A DNA stretch of 64,000 nt from Heterodera schachtii. Taxonomy: Eukaryota; Nematoda; Chromadorea; Rhabditida; Heteroderidae. Positions 59,281 to 64,000 of this stretch are shown in pieces (position 1 is the stretch's first letter; the number at the start of each line of letters is the position of its first letter). Both the position numbers and the translations under genes were made by a program. Location: NCBI GenBank assembly GCA_023374025.1, contig SIJG01000012.1, positions 468,492-532,491 on the forward strand. The letters are read 5' to 3'. The notes under the pieces were generated by a model. That model was not told where the DNA came from. It saw nothing but the letters and a program-made list of their open reading frames with translations, and did not search any database.

Positions 59281-60110
59281 AGGTTCAAAATTTTTCGAAA
59301 AATTCTAAACCGCCCCCTCCCTTCCCGAAAATTGATCATTTTATTTTTGAAGTTCGCTTAATTTGAATTTTTAAAAATACTGAGATAATAACAATATCTT
59401 AGCACTGTGAACCAGGCCCGTAGCCAGGGGGGAGTTTCCCAGGAAAAATGGGCAATTTTTAAAAATTTTCATAACAAAATGCATTAAAATTAAAAAAAAA
59501 ATTTCCCCAGCGGATGGGCGCTGCTGGACCCTCATTTTACCTAATTTTTTGAAATTTTGACTCCAAAATGGCAAAAAAGCGTTCCTTTTTTGGCGAAAAA
59601 CTGCTATAAATTACTATTCTTACGGCGATGAAATTCAAAAAAATCTTCGGATTATTCCCCACTCCGAAATTTTATTCTTTCTAATGGGCTTGCTGTGAAC
59701 ATTAGCTAATTGGAAAACAAAGCCCAAAAAAACAACAAACAAACAAACAACGACAACAACAAAAAGTTAATTGGCGTGTCCGTCGGAAGCGCCGCCGCCG
59801 CCGATTTGGTCCCAAAACAAAAACACCACCAGTCAAATTGCCCGATAATTATCATCAGCTTCTTCTGTTTTCGTCCGTTCCAGTCGCTGTGATTGCTATT
59901 TTCCCCTAATTAATTCATGGATCAATCATTCCGAAATATTATTGTAATATTATGATAGTCACAAATTAGTGGAACCCTTGGCCAAAATTGTGCTTGGCCA
60001 TTAAATACTCATAATTTGCCTACCATTTGTGGCCAATGCTTGCTTCATTTTATTAATGAACAAATTTAATAATTTAAATTACAAAGGGAATTTTTTATTT
60101 TTTTTTTTGT
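59281..60110. other. Intergenic repeats
   Basis: Contains the CGTAGCCAGGGGGG element start at about 59418-59600 and a Lys/Asn-rich patch. No gene supported. Confidence 0.4.
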
Positions 60111-60111
60111 T

Positions 60112-60230
60112 GCTAATTATGAAATTTTATGTGAAAATTCTCTTGAATACAAATGCCAAACCAATTAGTGTGCTAATTATTAAGTTTTATGTGAAAAATC
60201 TCTCTTTAATACAAATGCCAACAAATAATA
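60112..60230. repeat. ~60-bp tandem duplication spanning the start region of the secreted-protein gene
   Basis: GCTAATTATGAAATTTTATGTGAAAA...ATACAAATGCCAA is followed at once by GCTAATTATTAAGTTTTATGTGAAAA...ATACAAATGCCAA. Both copies carry the ATGCC start context; the first runs into an in-frame TAA after seven codons. Confidence 0.8.
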
Positions 60231-62100
60231 TGTTTTTCATCGGTTTATTTTCTTTTTTCATTATGCTTCTAACAATATTTGATGCCCATGGTAATTTGTT
60301 TATATTTTATTTTATTTTTTAATAAATATTATTTAATTCTAATTTATTTCTATTTTAGTTAGAAGTGATCATGTTGGCACAAATGTATGGCAAAAAAATG
60401 ACCCATCTGCCGATCAAATGCCAATAAAGAAGCATCAGAAACACAATGAACGAAAACAAGTAAAAATTTTTAAAATTATTTTTAGGGAATCGTTTTTAAA
60501 ACTCATGAGTTTTTTTGGTCAAATTTTGAAGATTAGTGAGATTTTGGAGATTCGGCGGAAATTTTTTTTGGAATTTTTAAGGAATTTGTTAAGAAAATTT
60601 CGAAATTATAGTGACTCCAATCCCGCGGGATCCCGTGGGATTGGCCAAGTGATCGGGAGGTAATCCACTCGGGATCCCGATGTAATCCCGATCCCGATCA
60701 ATCCCGATGAAGTCAAAAAAAAGGTCGGGACGGATCCCGAGGTCAGGGTCCCGAAACTAATCCCAGCAGAGGATCCCGATCCCGTTCCGTCTCTATTTTT
60801 AATTTATTAATTTAAATATAAAACCACAAAAACTAAAAACCTTAATTTATTTCCCCCATTTCGCCCTCTAAATATATATTTGTAAATTGTTAAAAAATTT
60901 GTAATTTGTTCATTTTCCTTTCCAAATTTACAAAAAGATGCAAAACATTTTTAATGGGTTGGAAGGGTGAATGAATTATTGGGCGAAACTCGTTTTGTTG
61001 CTTGTTTTGCTTTCTCCGCGTCCATATTATTCTGTTTTGGGACGGGGACGACTGTCTTCAGCTCCAATCGAAAATCGCCGATGGGCCTAATGGCCCACAA
61101 AATTTAAAATAATTTTCATTGGATGGAACGCCAAAAAATTTTGTTTAAACTCTCAATACATTGCCAATTGGCAAACAAATTTTTTTTTTTTTTGATGGTT
61201 TATGAACGCAATTTGGGCCGCTGGCTAATAATAATTCGACCGGAAAATGATTGACGATGATTTAAATTTGTTTTTAAAGCATTTTTGGAATTTGTTTAAC
61301 AGCATTTTTGTTTATACAAATATTGTGGAATTATGAGGGCTAAAAAAGGCGCAAAATAATTATTAATTTTTTTACGGAAATTTGGAAAATAAAATTTTTA
61401 ATCAAAAAAATGTTGAAGCAGAATTTGCGGATTGAAATTAATCAAAATTGTTAAAATTTATTAGCATTTAGATATAAAAAACAATAATTAATAAAATTTT
61501 ATCATTTAAATAAAAAAGCATTCAATTATTGATAAAAAAAAATCTGAGGTTGATTGTAAAAAATAGTTTTTGATTAGGATTAGGATTTATTACATTATTC
61601 AGACTTTCTTTTAAAAGAATAAATTTGATTGGTGAAACAATAATAAAAATGAAAAATATATTTTTATCTATCTGGGTTAAAAATGAAATAAAATAAATTT
61701 TCCAAAATTTTGTTAGTTTCTTTTCTTTTTTTAATTACTTAAAAAATAAAGGTTCCAACTTTTAAATGATATTAAGTAATAATTAAAAAAAGTTAATTGT
61801 TTATTTAGGCAACATCATTGGAAAGCTTGGAGGCTCTTAGACAGCTGTCCGAGAAGCAATTTGAATTTCGAAATGCGCCCAAAGTCGGCGCCCAAAATGA
61901 AAATGGGTATTTAATGCAATAACAAATTAATTAATTAATCAATTAATGAAAAAATTTAAAAATATTTTCCTAATTTTAATTGCAATTTTAGAGAACATTC
62001 TCCAAAAAAGGTTCATGTCGAGCTGCCAGCAGTTGATGAATATGGCGATGACCCATTTGAGGGCGTCAGCGAATGGCCCCTGCGGGAGGAGGGGCAGTAA
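60215..62100 (+). CDS. Small secreted protein, family unknown (127 aa, four exons)
   Basis: Exons 60215-60290, 60359-60459, 61809-61906 and 61992-62100 join in phase. The protein starts MPTNNMFFIGLFSFFIMLLT, a strong signal peptide (a second ATG at 60230 would also serve). The mature part has no cysteine, is hydrophilic, contains a basic patch (KKHQKHNERKQ) and a helical segment (LESLEALRQLSEKQFEF), and ends in an acidic tail (DEYGDDPFEGVSEWPLREEG). The basic KKHQKH/RKQ site could be a cleavage site, so a neuropeptide-like precursor or a secreted effector are both possible; neither is shown. Intron 2 carries a GGGATCCC repeat. The gene converges on the Cys-rich gene at 62210, 109 bp away. Confidence 0.75.
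60603..60795. mobile_element. GGGATCCC-rich repeat element in intron 2 of the secreted-protein gene
   Basis: Near-palindromic GC-rich sequence of ATCCCGCGGGATCCCG units, like the hAT-like element at 12555-12730 and the patch at 51590-51722. Clear inverted ends could not be fixed. Confidence 0.55.
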
Positions 62101-62209
62101 ATTCGGAAAAATTCAAATTTATTATCATTATTGGCATTTTGTACAAAAATTAAAATTTCACGAAAAATGATTAAATAAGGAAACGAAAATTTAAAAAAAA
62201 TGAATGTTT

Positions 62210-63524
62210 TCAATGGGAAATGCATTTGTATTCCGCTTGATCACAGCTGTACCCGTCCGGGCATTTGTTGTTCACACATGGGCCAATTGATTTTGGCGCA
62301 CCGACTGGCGCTTTCACTGGAAAATGTGCCAACAATTTTAATTGCCTTGCTGCCAGTCCCTATTTAAGGGCACCAGTAGTTGTGCCTGATTGGAATAATT
62401 TTGATAGGTCATTTTTTAAGCGTTTGACAAAAAATGAATTTGTATGATAGACAAGTGATCACTGATCAGAGTCATTCATTGACTAGCAAGCAATTAACCG
62501 AGACTAATGAGGTGCAACATTAAGGACTAATTAGGTGCAACATTAAGACATATAAAAACAAAAATTTTGGGTCATTGAACGCCAACGATTGAGTACCCTA
62601 AGGCATTCCAGGCGCATTTTTTTTTAAATTTAAAATGAAATTAAATTTAAAAATAGTCTATTGATACAAAATTATTGTGTCCCAATCGCTCTGTCAACCG
62701 TACGTCCGTTGAATAAACTAAACTTCTGATCACTAATCTAATTAAAATGATCACCAAAATTTGAAAAACTGATCACTGGAGTAGCAAGTGATTTTGATTC
62801 ACAATTTATCTCCTCCGCTCCACACTAACTAACCTTTAAAACATGCATCATCACGGCACTCATAACCATTTGGACAAAGCCCGTTGACGCAAGGGCCAAT
62901 ATTATCTGGAAAATTTTGAAAAAAAATGATCATAATGCCAAACACTGTGCCAAATTCAAATTATGTACCTTTTTGTTTCCCCTGCTGTTGTTGCACCACA
63001 ACATCTAAAAAATGATCATAATGCCAAACAAATGCGTCAAATTCAAAGTGTACCTTTTTGCTTTCCTTGTTGAACCACATCTCGTTGGGCCACCACCTTC
63101 TTTTTGCCCTCCTTTTTTGGGAAGCATTGGTTGTCAGCGGCACAGAAATTGCCGGCCGGGCACCGACCACCCTTCAGACATGGGCCAACAGCTTTAGACT
63201 TGTCCAAACATGAACATACTGAAAAATTATAGTATTATTATTATATGTTATATACAAATTTTGTATGCCGTAGGCAGTAGAGAAATTTTTATGATTTTTA
63301 TATTTCCTGACTTTATTTAATTAATTTTAAAAATAATTTATTTTTATTTACTAAATTATACAAAAAAAAATTTAGATTTTGTAATTAAATTTAAAAATAT
63401 ATATATTGTTCAATAATAAATTATAGAATAAACAAATATTTTTAATTTGAATATTTTATAAGCATTTAATAAAAAATTTACTTTCAATGATCGCCAAAAT
63501 GGCCAACAAAATTGGGCATGCCAT
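62210..63524 (-). CDS. Secreted cysteine-rich protein with three GPC-x-CP-G-C modules (140 aa)
   Basis: Exons in coding order: 63524-63482, 63218-63054, 63004-62969, 62905-62834 and 62316-62210; all introns are phase 1. The start MACPILLAILAII is a signal peptide. Three repeats follow: GPCLKGGRCPAGNFC...C, GPCVNGLCPNGYECRDDAC and GPCVNNKCPDGYSC...C, each with four cysteines, ending CISH. Modules 1 and 2 are separated by a basic Lys/Gln linker. The short third exon (DVVVQQQQGKQK) repeats the end of the second (DVVQQGKQK), so it is an exon duplication. Uniform phase-1 introns explain how modules could be added. Extracellular; resembles Cys-rich spacer repeats of nematode secreted proteins. Function unknown; an effector or cuticle role is speculation. 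Confidence 0.82.
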
Positions 63525-63781
63525 GTTGAATCTGATCAACTTCATCAGCATGTTCTCGTCTCGAAAAATATGTGCTTTCTTTTTACACCAACAGCAGACA
63601 GCAGAATGATGAAGCGGACAAGAGTCTTTTGGCTTTAATCCCACTAATCCCACAACTCCGCCCCAAATAAAAAGTCCAGTCCACTCCCACCACTTGAAAA
63701 AAATAGTGACGGTTTGCCAAATATTTGTACAACCAAACAAGCACCCACCCTCCCCCCAACAACAACAACAATTTTCGGGAA
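63525..63781. promoter_or_regulatory. Probable divergent promoter region
   Basis: The 257 bp between the start of the Cys-rich gene (minus) and the candidate kinase start (plus) is G+C-richer than its surroundings and holds no open coding signal of its own. By position it should carry promoters for both. No specific factor site is claimed. Confidence 0.35.
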
Positions 63782-63962
63782 ATGAAGCCTCCGTCCGTCC
63801 GATGTCGTGCGGCCATTGGGGACAAAAGGTCGCGCAAATCGGACCAGCAAATTTTGCATCGGGTTGGCTGGCGCGAGGAAAACCCGATCCGATCAGATCG
63901 TGTTGGAGGGACTGGCCCGAGAAAATCTCCGATTGAAGAGTATCGAATGTTGGACACGATCG
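63782..63962 (+). CDS. Candidate first exon of a protein kinase (partial at right edge)
   Basis: The ATG at 63782 opens MKPPSVRCRAAIGDKRSRKS, continues Arg-rich and basic, and reaches SPIEEYRMLDTIG before a GTAGCT donor. Y-x-x-L-D-x-I-G at the end of a basic leader, split at the glycine, is typical of the start of a Ser/Thr kinase glycine-rich loop. The window ends 38 bp later, so no catalytic motif can be checked. The overlapping open frames here do not end on such a motif. Confidence 0.4.
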
Positions 63963-64000
63963 GTAGCTACAAAATTGTCCTAGGCTTCTAGCGAGAGGAG

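Noticed and set aside
1..64000. tRNA, rRNA, CRISPR or operon features
   Set aside because: None seen; gene structure is eukaryotic throughout.

Overview
This is a eukaryotic, AT-rich, intron-dense window. Introns are mostly 45-60 nt or several hundred nt, acceptors are of the TTTTCAG/TTTTAG type, and several introns are best explained as GC-AG. Together with Pro/Ser/Gln-rich tails and small secreted Cys-rich proteins, this suggests a plant-parasitic (cyst-type) nematode. That assignment is inference; no ribosomal or other diagnostic gene is present. I rebuilt genes by hand from splice signals, codon phase and family similarity. Where every exon joins in phase I say so.

Layout. 1-1940 (minus): a coding-type 72-bp repeat array (acidic SDQ/MEEQ repeat protein), frame-broken and running off the left edge. 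3400-8223 (minus): two paralogous four-exon genes whose first exon looks like an F-box; that exon is almost identical between the copies while the other exons have diverged. 8224-13936: intergenic, repeats and foldback elements. 13937-26291 (plus): a 28-exon gene, open and in phase for 1776 codons, for a giant P-loop GTPase of the AIG1-like/DUF8206 type, its introns filled with foldback elements. 27589-32170 (plus): a multi-pass membrane transporter-like protein. 32451-39152 (minus): a divergent selenium-binding-protein-1 (methanethiol oxidase) homologue with many micro-exons. 42600-45814 (minus): a calmodulin-like four-EF-hand protein with a long Pro/Ser/Thr-rich N-terminal extension.

45815-58142 is mainly intergenic: AT-rich DNA, GC-rich islands at about 48.0-49.0 kb and 51.4-52.1 kb, a tandem duplication with a 29-G tract, a 900-bp polypurine tract, and one candidate two-exon gene start on the minus strand (51437-52098). 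58143-58529 is a relic of a non-LTR reverse transcriptase. 60215-62100 (plus) and 62210-63524 (minus) are convergent genes for small secreted proteins, fully resolved (127 and 140 aa). A possible protein-kinase start lies divergently at 63782 and leaves the window.

Mobile DNA: several short non-autonomous elements have TAGGG/TAGAG/CAGGG termini, and two carry perfect 8-bp target duplications, which points to hAT. Two other dispersed inverted-repeat families (GGGAGCAG...CGTTTC with C/G runs; TACCGTATTT with GGGGGCTC) recur at four to six sites each. The genes do not form an evident pathway or operon.
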